Source: Brevundimonas sp. NIBR11
GTDB lineage: Bacteria; Pseudomonadota; Alphaproteobacteria; Caulobacterales; Caulobacteraceae
Reading direction: 5' to 3'
DNA: 64,000 nucleotides
NCBI RefSeq assembly: GCF_027912535.1
Contig: NZ_CP115465.1
Coordinates: forward strand, 972,001-1,036,000
The notes below the pieces were generated by a model, which saw only the letters and a program-made list of their open reading frames with translations, did not search any database and had not been told where the DNA came from. Of this stretch, positions 18,937 to 27,635 are shown piece by piece. The position numbers and the translations under genes are program-made. Within the stretch, counting starts at the first letter, position 1. Every line of letters starts with the position of its first letter.

Positions 18937-18950
18937 CTGACGGTCGTCAG
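18937..18950. promoter_or_regulatory. Second FNR/FixK-like palindrome, upstream of the BON gene
   Basis: CTGACGGTCGTCAG, a perfect 6+2+6 palindrome. It shares TGACG-N2-CGTCA with the site at 17606-17621, and lies 57 bases before the BON-domain ATG. A common regulator, probably the nearby Crp/Fnr protein, is an inference. Confidence 0.45.
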
Positions 18951-19006
18951 GGTCGGTGCTCGGCCCGACCTCTAACTTTGGCGCTCCACAAGAAAAAGGA
19001 AACGCC

Positions 19007-19663
19007 ATGATTACCGACACTGACATCAAGCGCGACGTGGAAGCGGCGCTGCGCTGGAACCCAGACATCGACGCGACCGATATCGGCGTGGCCGTCAAGG
19101 ACGGCGTCGTCGCCCTGACCGGCTTCGTCCGCAGCTACGGCCAGAAGTACGAAGCCGAACGCGAGGCCAAGAAGGTCAAGGGCGTCCGCGGCCTCGCCAA
19201 TGACATCGAGGTCAAGCTGCCTTCGCTGAAGGAGCATGCCGACCCCGAGATTGCGCGCCACGCCGCAGAGGCGCTCAAGCGCGAGCTTCCCTATTCGTCG
19301 GAGCATATCAAGGTCACCGTGCGCAACGGCATGATCACGCTCGAAGGCGACGTCGAATGGAAGTTCCAGAGCGAGCGCGCCGAAGCGGCCGTGCGCCGGA
19401 TCGAGGGTCTGAAGGGCGTGATCAACCTGGTCCAGATCAAGCCTCGCACCTCGCCCGTCGAGGTCAAATCCAGAATCGAGGACGCCTTGAAGCGCTCCGC
19501 CGCAATCGACGCGCAGCGGATCACGGTCGAGACCAACGGCGGCGAGGTCATCCTGCGCGGAACCGTGCGCTCTTGGGCCGAACGGCAGGACGCTGAACGT
19601 GCGGCCTGGCGTGCGCCCGGCGTGTCCCGTGTCGACAACCGGATCACCATCGTCGTCCCGTAG
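19007..19663 (+). CDS. Triple BON-domain protein
   Basis: A 218-residue protein with three consecutive BON domains at about 1-70, 77-147 and 150-218. Each has the typical helix, the [12 protein letters not shown] / [12 protein letters not shown] / [12 protein letters not shown] strand-turn and the GV-L-N or GVSRVDNRI end. BON domains bind membranes or periplasmic partners (OsmY-like). No signal peptide is visible, so it may be cytoplasmic or exported by another route. The ATG at 19007 has AAAAAGGA at the right distance. The FNR-like palindrome upstream and stress-type neighbours suggest regulated expression. Confidence 0.87.
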   Translation: MITDTDIKRDVEAALRWNPDIDATDIGVAVKDGVVALTGFVRSYGQKYEAEREAKKVKGVRGLANDIEVKLPSLKEHADPEIARHAAEALKRELPYSSEHIKVTVRNGMITLEGDVEWKFQSERAEAAVRRIEGLKGVINLVQIKPRTSPVEVKSRIEDALKRSAAIDAQRITVETNGGEVILRGTVRSWAERQDAERAAWRAPGVSRVDNRITIVVP

Positions 19664-19707
19664 CAGCCCGACCATCGCCGACCGCCCATCGGAAAAAGGA
19701 CACTGCA

Positions 19708-19854
19708 ATGGCCACGCATCATGCCCGGCCTTACGATCCGGCCTGGCGAAACCCACGCATTGCCGATTTCCGGTGGGCGACAGCGCTCAGCGACATTGGC
19801 GCGATCGTGCTAGGCAGGCCCCCAAGAATGAGAGTCCGTGCGAGGCGAAACTGA
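19708..19854 (+). CDS. Possible small protein, 48 residues
   Basis: A short reading frame beginning MATHHARPYDPAWRNPRIA and ending in an arginine-rich tail. Its ATG is preceded by AAAAAGGA at 7 bases, the same type of ribosome-binding site as the BON gene 45 bases upstream, which suggests it is translated from that transcript. I recognise no family. The arginine-rich end could be a frame-shifted tail of something longer. The remaining bases between it and the UvrA-like gene hold nothing I can identify. Confidence 0.4.
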   Translation: MATHHARPYDPAWRNPRIADFRWATALSDIGAIVLGRPPRMRVRARRN

Positions 19855-19944
19855 CGCCTTGCGCGGCAGGCTGCGGGTCGGCGTCCGGTCGCGCTTATGC
19901 AACCGAATGACGCCGATGGGGCTACCACAGGTCAGGATCTGCAC

Positions 19945-22491
19945 ATGCAAGCTGCCACGGCCCCGGGTTTCGTCCGCGTCAGGGGCGCGCGCGAGCACAA
20001 TCTCAAGAACGTCGACGTCGACATCCCGCGCGACGCCCTGGTCGTTTTCACCGGCGTGTCGGGATCCGGCAAGTCTTCGCTGGCCTTCTCCACCCTTTAT
20101 GCCGAAGCGCAGCGGCGCTATCTGGAATCGGTCTCGCCCTACGCCCGCCGCCTGTTCCACCAGATGGAGACGCCCGAGGTCGACCTGATCGAGGGCCTGC
20201 CGCCGGCGGTGGCGCTCCAGCAGCAGCGCGGTTCGCCGACCACCCGATCTTCGGTCGGCAGCGTCACGACCCTCTCCAACCTTCTGCGCATGCTCTATTC
20301 GCGCGCCGGAGACTACCCGCAGGGACAGCCGCATCTCGAAGCCGAAGCCTTCTCGCCCAATACGCCCGAAGGCGCCTGTCCCCGCTGCCACGGCCTCGGC
20401 CGGATCCACGAGGTCACCGAGGCCTCGATGGTGCCCGATCCTTCGAAGACGATCCGCGAGCGCGCCGTCGCCGCCTGGCCCCTGGCCTGGGGCGGCCAGA
20501 ATTTGCGCGACATCCTGATCAGCCTCGGCGTCGACGTCGACAAGCCCTGGCGCGACCTGCCCAAGAAGACGCGCGACTGGATCCTGTTCACCGAGGAGCA
20601 GCCCCAGGTCCCTGTCTATCCCGGATGGACCCACGAGGAGATCCAGCGGGCGATCAAACGCAAGACCGAGCCCGCCTATATGGGCACCTTCTCGAGCGCC
20701 CGGCGGCATGTGACCCACAGCTTCGCCACCACCCAGAGCGCGATGATGAAAGCCCGCGCCGCACGCTTCATGATCGGTGGGCCTTGCCCGGTCTGTGACG
20801 GCAAGAGACTCCGGCGCGAATCCCTGTCGGTCCGCTTCGAAGGCCTCGATCTGGCTGAGATGAGCCGCCTGCCGATGGCGCGCTTCTCGAAGATCTTCGC
20901 GCCCTATGCCGAGGCGAAGGCCGACAAGCTGAAGACGCTGCGCAAGTCGTATCCGGAGAAGGCCCTGGTGGTCGAGCGCATCGCCGGCGACCTGTGCCGT
21001 CGGCTGTCCGTTCTGCTCGACCTCGGCCTCGGCTATCTGACGCTGGAGCGCAGCACGCCGACCCTGTCGCCGGGCGAACTGCAGCGCCTGCGGCTTGCCA
21101 CCCAGGTCGTCTCCAACCTGTTCGGGGTCGTCTATGTCATGGACGAGCCGTCGGCAGGGCTCCATCCGGCCGACACCGAGGCGTTGCTCCGGGCGCTCGA
21201 CGGCCTCAAGGCGGTCGGCAACTCGCTGTTCGTGGTCGAGCACGAGATGGACGTTATCCGCCGCGCCGACTGGATCGTCGACGTGGGCCCCGCCGCTGGC
21301 GAGCATGGCGGCCAGATCCTCTACAGCGGTCCCATCGAGGGGCTCGCCGAGGTCGCCGCGTCGGAGACGCGGCGACACCTGTTCGAGGAGGGCGTCGGCG
21401 TCACGAGCCGGATGCGCGAGCCTGCTGGTCGGCTGCGGCTGGAAGGCGTGTCGCGCAATAACCTGAAGCAGGTCGATTGCGAGATTCCGCTCGGCGTGAT
21501 GACCACGGTCACCGGCATCTCCGGCTCCGGGAAATCCAGCCTGATCAGCCAGGCGCTGGTCGAGCTGGTCGCCGGCGCGCTCGGGGCCGCACCTGCTGGA
21601 AAGGACGACGCGGATGTCCAAGCCGCATTCGAGGATGCCCCGGCCGCCGCCACCGAGGGTCGGATCGTCGGCGGGCTGGAAGGCGTTCGGCGGCTGATCG
21701 AGGTCGACCAGAAGCCCATCGGCCGCACGCCTCGCTCGAACCTCGCCACCTACACGGGCCTGTTCGACCACGTCCGCGCCCTGTTCGCGGCGACGCCCGA
21801 AGCCCGAAAGCGTCGCTACGACGCCGGCCGGTTCTCCTTCAACGTCGCCAAGGGCCGGTGTCCGCGATGCGAAGGGGAGGGGTTCGTCATGGTCGAGCTG
21901 CTCTTCCTGCCCAGCGTCTACGCCCCATGTCCGGCCTGTCATGGCGCCCGGTACAATCCGAAGACGCTCGAGATCACCTACAACGGCAAGACCATCGCCG
22001 AGGTGCTGGCGCTCACGGTCGAGCAGGCCTGGGGTTTCTTCAGCGACGCCCCCAATGTCTGCCGGTCCCTCAAGGTGCTGCGCGAGGTCGGGCTCAACTA
22101 TCTCCGCCTCGGACAGCCCGCGACCGAGTTCTCGGGCGGCGAGGCGCAAAGGGTGAAGCTGGCGACGGAGCTTCAGCGCGCCCAGCGCGGCGGCGCCCTC
22201 TATGTGCTCGACGAGCCGACCACGGGCCTGCACCCGACCGACGTCGAACGCCTGCTGGGCCAGCTCAACGCCCTGGTCGACGCCGGCAACACTGTCATCC
22301 TGGTCGACCACGACATGAAGGTGGCGGCGGCCAGCGACTGGGTGATCGACATCGGCCCTGGGGCCGGCGACGAGGGCGGTCGGATCGTCGCCAGCGGTCC
22401 GCCGGCGAAGGTTGCTGAATCCCGGTCCGGCCGCACGGCGCCCTACCTGGCACGCGCGCTTGGCGGGCCAGCTGAAACGGCCCAATTGTGA
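19945..22491 (+). CDS. UvrA-like ABC ATPase lacking the UvrB-binding domain (class II UvrA paralogue)
   Basis: An 848-residue tandem ABC ATPase. Walker A motifs are GVSGSGKS (about 37-44) and GISGSGKS (about 524-531); signature motifs are [12 protein letters not shown] and [12 protein letters not shown]; Walker B is [14 protein letters not shown] and [13 protein letters not shown]. Zinc-finger cysteine pairs are visible in [23 protein letters not shown] and CPACHG. After the first ATPase lobe ([18 protein letters not shown]) the sequence runs almost directly into [13 protein letters not shown], so the roughly 120-residue UvrB-binding domain of canonical UvrA is missing. Such paralogues occur in drug-resistance and stress settings; their role is not settled. 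ATG 19945 has AGGA 7 bases upstream; ATG 19897 is an alternative. Confidence 0.9.
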   Translation: MQAATAPGFVRVRGAREHNLKNVDVDIPRDALVVFTGVSGSGKSSLAFSTLYAEAQRRYLESVSPYARRLFHQMETPEVDLIEGLPPAVALQQQRGSPTTRSSVGSVTTLSNLLRMLYSRAGDYPQGQPHLEAEAFSPNTPEGACPRCHGLGRIHEVTEASMVPDPSKTIRERAVAAWPLAWGGQNLRDILISLGVDVDKPWRDLPKKTRDWILFTEEQPQVPVYPGWTHEEIQRAIKRKTEPAYMGTFSSARRHVTHSFATTQSAMMKARAARFMIGGPCPVCDGKRLRRESLSVRFEGLDLAEMSRLPMARFSKIFAPYAEAKADKLKTLRKSYPEKALVVERIAGDLCRRLSVLLDLGLGYLTLERSTPTLSPGELQRLRLATQVVSNLFGVVYVMDEPSAGLHPADTEALLRALDGLKAVGNSLFVVEHEMDVIRRADWIVDVGPAAGEHGGQILYSGPIEGLAEVAASETRRHLFEEGVGVTSRMREPAGRLRLEGVSRNNLKQVDCEIPLGVMTTVTGISGSGKSSLISQALVELVAGALGAAPAGKDDADVQAAFEDAPAAATEGRIVGGLEGVRRLIEVDQKPIGRTPRSNLATYTGLFDHVRALFAATPEARKRRYDAGRFSFNVAKGRCPRCEGEGFVMVELLFLPSVYAPCPACHGARYNPKTLEITYNGKTIAEVLALTVEQAWGFFSDAPNVCRSLKVLREVGLNYLRLGQPATEFSGGEAQRVKLATELQRAQRGGALYVLDEPTTGLHPTDVERLLGQLNALVDAGNTVILVDHDMKVAAASDWVIDIGPGAGDEGGRIVASGPPAKVAESRSGRTAPYLARALGGPAETAQL

Positions 22492-22648
22492 AACAACTGC
22501 CTGATCCACTTCATGTAATCGAGCGAGAATGAGGGGCGCGATCCCCTATACTTGCGTTCGGCCGATTGCAGGCGACGCTGGACGTGAACATTTGAAAATT
22601 GGGGCCGCGCGGATGGGGCTGTTCTCGCGCCGCTGACCAGCCGGGGAC

Positions 22649-23281
22649 CTAGAAGAGTCCGATCGGGAGACCGATCAGCCCCGCCGACTGCAGGTGCTCG
22701 ATCCCTTCCATGACCGGTATCGCCGCGAGGAAGGTCAGGCCGTCGCGCAGCGTGCGGAGAAAGAAGGCCGGGCGAATGGTCAGCTCCTCGGTGTCGCGCC
22801 AGCGGGCGGGGTTCGGCCAGAACCGCGGGGTTCGCGCGCAATAGGCCGCATAAGGCGCGCCGAAATGCTCCGCCAGCCAGGCCTCCTCCCGCCCGACCGT
22901 CCGCAGGAAGACCAAGACGGCGGCGAAGGCGAAGACCGCGCCGATGACCAGACTGCCGGTCTGGGCGCCGATGCCGAACGCGCCGATGAAGCTGAAGACA
23001 TAGAGCGGGTTTCGGGTGATGGAATAGGGGCCGCGATCGACGATTTCGGCCTTCTTGCGCCCGCCGATATAGAGCGAGCACCAGCCGCGGCCGACGATGG
23101 CGACGACGATCAGCGCCAGGCCCAGCGCTTCCACATCATCGTGCCAGTCGCCGCCGAAGGCCGTGACGGAGCGCACGCTGGCCGTGAGACCGAGAAGCGC
23201 CACGAGCACGAGGCCCGCGAACCATTTGCGGCGCCGCTGGACGATGTCCAATGACAGGGCGACGGGCGGATGCGCGCTCAT
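22649..23281 (-). CDS. Isoprenylcysteine carboxyl methyltransferase-like membrane protein
   Basis: A 210-residue membrane protein with about five hydrophobic segments and the family core DRGPYSITRNPLYVFSFIGAFGIG followed by REEAWLAEHFGAPYAAYCARTPRF. This is the SAM-binding C-terminal half of ICMT/PEMT-type membrane methyltransferases, which methylate lipid-like substrates. It is the last of six closely packed genes on this strand, 11 bases after the TPR gene, so a role in modifying a hydrophobic product of the operon is plausible. Substrate unknown. The downstream bases 22492-22648 hold nothing recognised. Confidence 0.82.
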   Translation of the reverse strand: MSAHPPVALSLDIVQRRRKWFAGLVLVALLGLTASVRSVTAFGGDWHDDVEALGLALIVVAIVGRGWCSLYIGGRKKAEIVDRGPYSITRNPLYVFSFIGAFGIGAQTGSLVIGAVFAFAAVLVFLRTVGREEAWLAEHFGAPYAAYCARTPRFWPNPARWRDTEELTIRPAFFLRTLRDGLTFLAAIPVMEGIEHLQSAGLIGLPIGLF

Positions 23282-23292
23282 GCCTCGACCTC

Positions 23293-23940
23293 TCAGTGGT
23301 GCTGCTGGGCGCGGGCGAGCAGGGCGCGGGCCTCGGCCTTGCGACCGCGGTCGGCGACAGCGCGGCCCGGTCGGGCCGGCGCATCGATCGCGCGCAGGAG
23401 ATATCGGGCGGCGCCGTCCCAATCGTGCTCTCTGACCAGCAGATCGCCCATGAAGAAGTTGGCGTCGATGTCGGCCGGCGCCATGGTCAGACCCCTTTGC
23501 AGATAGTCCCGGGCGCGCTGACGGTTGCCGAAACCGATCGGAGCGCCGGGCACCTGGGCGTAGAGCGATCCGAGGCTGACATAGGCGGCCCCGTTGAGGG
23601 CGCGCGGGTTGAGCGCCGCCGCTCGCTCCAGCTCGGATCGCGCATCGCGCACCAGACCCAAGGCGCCTATCCCTCCGCGCAGGCCTGCTTCGGAGGCGGT
23701 GATGATGGCGTCCCAGATGAGCGGTTCGGCCCGGCTGGGACATTGGGCGACGACGGCGTCAGCCTGGGTGTTCAGGCGCGCCATCTCGGCGGCGCGAACG
23801 CCTTGCGGCACTTCGAAATTGACGTGGTCCCAGGATTGCTGGAGGCCATGAACACGATCGTCGCAGGCGTCGGCGTGTGCGGCCGACGTGGCCATCATCG
23901 GCGCGGCCAGAAGGGCGAGGGCGAGCAGGGTGGGTTTCAT
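23293..23940 (-). CDS. Secreted TPR-repeat protein
   Basis: A 215-residue protein with a clear signal peptide (MKPTLLALALLAAPMMATSAAHA, cleavage after AHA). Residues about 110-200 contain TPR-like helix pairs (ELERAAALNPRALNGAAYVSLGSLY, RDYLQRGLTMAPADIDANFFMGDLL, WDGAARYLLRAID). It is probably periplasmic and a scaffold for partner proteins. It is fifth in the six-gene leftward operon, 21 bases after the SDR gene. I know of no assigned function. Confidence 0.78.
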   Translation of the reverse strand: MKPTLLALALLAAPMMATSAAHADACDDRVHGLQQSWDHVNFEVPQGVRAAEMARLNTQADAVVAQCPSRAEPLIWDAIITASEAGLRGGIGALGLVRDARSELERAAALNPRALNGAAYVSLGSLYAQVPGAPIGFGNRQRARDYLQRGLTMAPADIDANFFMGDLLVREHDWDGAARYLLRAIDAPARPGRAVADRGRKAEARALLARAQQHH

Positions 23941-23961
23941 GACGAGTTTCTCCGTTTGGGT

Positions 23962-24714
23962 TCAGCCGGCGAACAGGGCGCGGGCTTTCAGGTCATTGGA
24001 TTTCAGGGCGCCGTCGATCAGACTGGGCGACAGGGCGTTGAGCCGGACGAACAGGCTCTCGGGGAAGCCGAGATAGACATCGCGCCGGTTCTTGCGGATC
24101 GCGCTTGCGATGCGGCGGGCGATGCGATCGGGATCGTCGACGGCCATGCCCGTCAACCGCGCGAACTCGTTGACCCGGTCCGAGTTGAAGGGCGTCGCCA
24201 CCGCGCGCGGGGCTACATAGGTGACGTCGACGCCCGTGCCGGACAACTCGCGGCGGAGGGACTGGCTCAGCGCCCGCATCCCCGCCTTGGCGCTGGAGTA
24301 TGTCGCGAAATGGGCGAAGTTGATGGAGCCGAAGATCGAGCCCACGTTGGCGATCTGGCCGCGCCCGCGAGACTTCATGCCGGGCAAAACCGCCTGCGCC
24401 AGCCGCGCCGGGGCGATGAGGTTGACCATGTAGCTGGCCAGCAAATGCTCGGGCGTCTGATGCTCGAGCGGGCCGAAATGCTGGATCCCGGCGATGTTGA
24501 CCAGAAGATCCCAGGGGCGTTCGGCGACTTCAGCGGCCACCGCCTCCAAGCCGTGCTCCGTCGAGAGGTCGCCGACGAGTGTCGCCTGACCGGTCATCGG
24601 CGCTCGGGCGATGACGGTCACGCGGCCGCCCTCCCGCTTCATCTGCTCCACGACGCGGCCACCCAGAGCGCCCGATCCGCCGGTGACGAGGATGTCGCGA
24701 TCCTTAAACCGCAT
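23962..24714 (-). CDS. Short-chain dehydrogenase/reductase
   Basis: A 250-residue classical SDR. The NAD(P)-binding motif is VTGGSGALGG near the N-terminus, NIAG at about 90, and the catalytic triad is Ser in NVGSIFGS, Tyr and Lys in YSSAKAG. The loop after the first strand has Arg (VIARAP), consistent with NADP preference. The C-terminal part (NRRDVYLGFPESLFVRLNALSPSLID) is as in SDRs acting on lipid-like substrates. Its start overlaps the preceding oxidase gene by 11 bases, so the two are co-translated. Confidence 0.87.
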   Translation of the reverse strand: MRFKDRDILVTGGSGALGGRVVEQMKREGGRVTVIARAPMTGQATLVGDLSTEHGLEAVAAEVAERPWDLLVNIAGIQHFGPLEHQTPEHLLASYMVNLIAPARLAQAVLPGMKSRGRGQIANVGSIFGSINFAHFATYSSAKAGMRALSQSLRRELSGTGVDVTYVAPRAVATPFNSDRVNEFARLTGMAVDDPDRIARRIASAIRKNRRDVYLGFPESLFVRLNALSPSLIDGALKSNDLKARALFAG

Positions 24715-25381
24715 CGGCCGTCTCCCGCGGGGCGACGTGGGGGATCGAGGCGAAGACTCCGCCGAACAGACCGAACATCACCTTGGCCATATGAAAGATG
24801 GCCGCGCGGTCGTCGGGGTCGCAGACTCCGTCCAGCAACTGCTTGAGGAACAGGATGTGGTCCTGGTCCAGCGCGCCGTGGGAGACCAGATACGAAAAGG
24901 CGGCAGGCGGCAGGCCGAGGCTTCGCTGCACCGCTTCGGCCCCGACGCTGGCCAGTTGGATGCTCGTGCCCTCCAGCACATAGACCATGCCGAAGAAGGC
25001 CATCGGATTGATCCGCTGGATGGTGTCATAGGCGTAGGCGACCATCAGCTCGGTCGCGACATTGGGGCCGTCGCGGACGGTCTTGTCGGGGTCACCGCCG
25101 GCGGCGCGGATATCGTTGAGGATCCACTTCTCGTGCCCCGTCTCCTCGGCGATGTAGTCGTCCAGCGCAGTCTTGAAGACGGCGTGATCGTCGTCGAGCC
25201 GGCCGCGGGCGGCCTGCATCAGCGGGACGGTGTGGCTGACGTGGTGATAGGCCTGGGCCAGATAGGCGACATAGGTGTCGCGGCTGATGCGGCCCGCGAG
25301 ACCATCGCGGATTTGCGGGATGGCGGCGAAGGCCGCGCGTTCAGCGGCGGTCGCGGCGACCAGGTCGTCGAAAAAGGACAT
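24704..25381 (-). CDS. Haem-oxygenase-like di-metal oxidase family protein (iron-containing redox enzyme)
   Basis: A 225-residue all-helical protein of the TenA/haem-oxygenase-like superfamily. Potential metal ligands of the iron-containing subgroup are in place: Glu79 and His83-Glu84 in AEETGHEKW, Glu137 in VYVLEGTS, and His168, Asp172 and His175 in SHGALDQDH. Such proteins use a di-iron centre and O2 to cleave or oxidise fatty-acid- or amino-acid-like substrates; some relatives are cofactor enzymes or regulators. It lies between an AMP-ligase (8-base gap) and an SDR (11-base overlap), consistent with action on an activated acyl substrate. Function inferred. Confidence 0.8.
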   Translation of the reverse strand: MSFFDDLVAATAAERAAFAAIPQIRDGLAGRISRDTYVAYLAQAYHHVSHTVPLMQAARGRLDDDHAVFKTALDDYIAEETGHEKWILNDIRAAGGDPDKTVRDGPNVATELMVAYAYDTIQRINPMAFFGMVYVLEGTSIQLASVGAEAVQRSLGLPPAAFSYLVSHGALDQDHILFLKQLLDGVCDPDDRAAIFHMAKVMFGLFGGVFASIPHVAPRETADAV

Positions 25382-25389
25382 GCGGACTC

Positions 25390-26811
25390 TCAGGCGGCTC
25401 GGGAGGGGGAGGGATAGGCGCTGCGAAGGACGGCCCGGCGAGGACGGCCATTGGCGGTCACCTGACCAGCGGCGGGGTCGAACGGCGGGACGAGACGCCA
25501 GTCGCCGACATGGGCGTAGTCCGGCAGGCGCATGTTGGCGCGGGCCACGGCGGCCTCGACCTGGCCCGCATCGACGCCCGGCATCGGCACGATCAGGGCG
25601 GACAGGGAGGCCTGCGCCTCGCCCATCACCATGGCTTGCAGGATCTGCGGCTCGGCCAGAAGTTCGCTCTCGACCCATTCCGGGGCGACGTTGCGACCAA
25701 AGGCGGTGATCAGGGTATTGGCCTTGCGCCCCTCGATCCTGAGGCGGCCGTCGGCGTAGAAGGCGCCGAGATCGCCCGTGCGAAGCACCTCGGCGGCCTG
25801 ATCGCCGCCGACATAGCCGAGGAAGGGATGGGGCGAGACCAGGATTTCACCATCGTCGGCCAGGGCGACCGTCAGATGGGGCAGAGGGCGGCCCACGACG
25901 CCCGGCCGGGCGTCGTCCGGGGTGTTCAGGGCCACGACCGACGCGCATTCGCTGAGGCCATAGCCTTCGACGACGGGCAGGCCGGCTGCGGCGGCGGCCT
26001 CCAGAAGGGCAGGGGACACACGGGCGCCGCCGACGGCGATCATCTCCAGCCGATGATCCAGACGCATCGCGCCTTGGGCGGCGATGAGACCGCGCAGCAA
26101 CTCGGGCACCAGGATCAGGGTCGTGGCGCCGGTCTGGGCCACGCGGCTCATCAGGCGCGGGAAGTCAGGCCGAAAGGCTTCGCCCATTCCCGCCTCGGCC
26201 AGGCTGGCCGCATGGTATCGGCCGCCGGCCAGAAGGGAGGCGTACAGGCCGGCGACATTCTCGAGCAGCACCGCGAGCGAGAGGACAGGCATATGCAGGC
26301 CGGCCCGATCCTGGCCCAGCACTGCGACGAGAGAGCCGGCGACCGCCTCCATCTGATCCTGCGACAGACACACGCCCTTGGGCGCGCCGGTCGAGCCCGA
26401 GGTGTAGGTGATCTTGGCCGTGCCGGGATGCAGCAGCCGCGGAGACAGGCCGGTCGGCGAAAGGCGCAGGCCAACATCGGCGAAAACCGTGTCCTCGGGG
26501 CCGCCCGGCGTGATCAGGAGCCCCGCGCCGGCGTCCGCCAGGGCGTGTTCACGCTGTGCGGCGGTGAAGAAGGGCGGGATCGGGACGCTGGGCCGGCGCG
26601 CTGCGATCAGAGCCAGGTCGACCACCACCCAACCCGGTCCATTGTCGAGCAGAACGCCGACGGGGGAGGGATCTCCGGCGAGAATGCCCGACAGCCTTTC
26701 GACCTCGGCCAGCAGTTGGGCGGCCGTCAGCGATCCGCCGCCCCAACTGACGACGGGGTCGAGCGGCGTCGCCTGCGCTCGACGTGACAGGGCGTCCAGA
26801 ACGGCGCTCAT
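25390..26811 (-). CDS. AMP-dependent acyl/aryl ligase (ANL superfamily)
   Basis: A 473-residue stand-alone adenylating enzyme. Core motifs are the P-loop ITYTSGSTGAPKGV, the aromatic GYGLSECASV, and the hinge RTGDLGAF...GRKANTLITAFGRNV. The usual C-terminal catalytic lysine position reads TANGRPRRAVL, with Arg where most family members have Lys. It has no carrier domain or thiolation site, so it activates a free carboxylic acid. The ATG overlaps the last codon of the hemolysin-family gene (ATGA), showing tight coupling in the leftward operon. The substrate cannot be read from the sequence. Confidence 0.87.
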   Translation of the reverse strand: MSAVLDALSRRAQATPLDPVVSWGGGSLTAAQLLAEVERLSGILAGDPSPVGVLLDNGPGWVVVDLALIAARRPSVPIPPFFTAAQREHALADAGAGLLITPGGPEDTVFADVGLRLSPTGLSPRLLHPGTAKITYTSGSTGAPKGVCLSQDQMEAVAGSLVAVLGQDRAGLHMPVLSLAVLLENVAGLYASLLAGGRYHAASLAEAGMGEAFRPDFPRLMSRVAQTGATTLILVPELLRGLIAAQGAMRLDHRLEMIAVGGARVSPALLEAAAAAGLPVVEGYGLSECASVVALNTPDDARPGVVGRPLPHLTVALADDGEILVSPHPFLGYVGGDQAAEVLRTGDLGAFYADGRLRIEGRKANTLITAFGRNVAPEWVESELLAEPQILQAMVMGEAQASLSALIVPMPGVDAGQVEAAVARANMRLPDYAHVGDWRLVPPFDPAAGQVTANGRPRRAVLRSAYPSPSRAA

Positions 26812-27494
26812 GCGCGATCCTCGTAGTGCAGGCGGGTTCTCACCGCGCGACCGACGGGGGCCGTTCGGGAGAAGTGGTCCAGCGGCGCGGTGGCGGCCTC
26901 GATCGATCCGGCCAGCACCACGGGATCGGTCTGGTAATAGGCGCCCCAGCTGCCGCCGCCGTCCTCCAGTCTCCGGGGATCGGCCTTTGCGATCTGAAGA
27001 GCGCCCAGGCCGGCCTTGTGAAAAATGCGCTGCAGTTCTTCGGTGGCGGTCGCGACGGCGAACCTCAGACCCTCCTTCTGGAGGTGATGGGCCATCGCCG
27101 CGAACAGGAAGACGGTCGCGCCTTGGCCGCTGGACGCGAGGCCGCCGATCTCGACCACATGGGTCCGATCGACGCGTGCGCCGATCGCCTGACCCAGAAC
27201 GCCTTCGACCGGACCCTCCAGATACTGTTCGAGATAGAGGGGCGCTTCTGCGGCGTGCCGAAATCCGACGGCGGCATAGAGGATGCCCGCCTCGTCCTGC
27301 ACGCTCATCAGCGTGGGATAGTGGGCGTGGATCTGGCCGCCGTAGGCCTCGGCGTAGGCGTCTTCGACAAACCGCTCCACCCTGCGTCGTTCGTCCTTGC
27401 AGGGGTCGTCGAAGCGGATGATGCGGGACGACAGGGTGCGCCGCGGCCGATACGACGGCGTTTCGGATTCCTGGGGCGGACGGTGTGGAAACAT
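26808..27494 (-). CDS. Thermostable hemolysin-family protein (acyltransferase-like fold)
   Basis: A 228-residue protein of the thermostable hemolysin family, named after a Vibrio protein. The core FVEDAYAEAYGGQIHAHYPTL, AAVGFRHAAEAPLYLEQYL and VVEIGGLAS follow the pattern of N-acyltransferase / acyl-homoserine-lactone-synthase-like folds. It has no signal peptide, which does not fit a secreted toxin. It is the first gene of the six-gene operon with an AMP-ligase, a di-metal oxidase and an SDR, so I infer an enzymatic role on an acyl substrate rather than haemolysis. Divergent from the sigma factor gene, 141 bases away. Confidence 0.78.
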   Translation of the reverse strand: MFPHRPPQESETPSYRPRRTLSSRIIRFDDPCKDERRRVERFVEDAYAEAYGGQIHAHYPTLMSVQDEAGILYAAVGFRHAAEAPLYLEQYLEGPVEGVLGQAIGARVDRTHVVEIGGLASSGQGATVFLFAAMAHHLQKEGLRFAVATATEELQRIFHKAGLGALQIAKADPRRLEDGGGSWGAYYQTDPVVLAGSIEAATAPLDHFSRTAPVGRAVRTRLHYEDRA

Positions 27495-27635
27495 GCGGGC
27501 CTCGGACCTGGGGTCTGTGGGCCTGAGACGACGCCGACCGACGCCCCCCACAAAAAAATCTCGAGGACTGCAAACCCGGTTGCCCCAGGCGGCGGTGCGA
27601 CCCACGATGAGACGGTGAATCCGCCCCTCGGCTCG

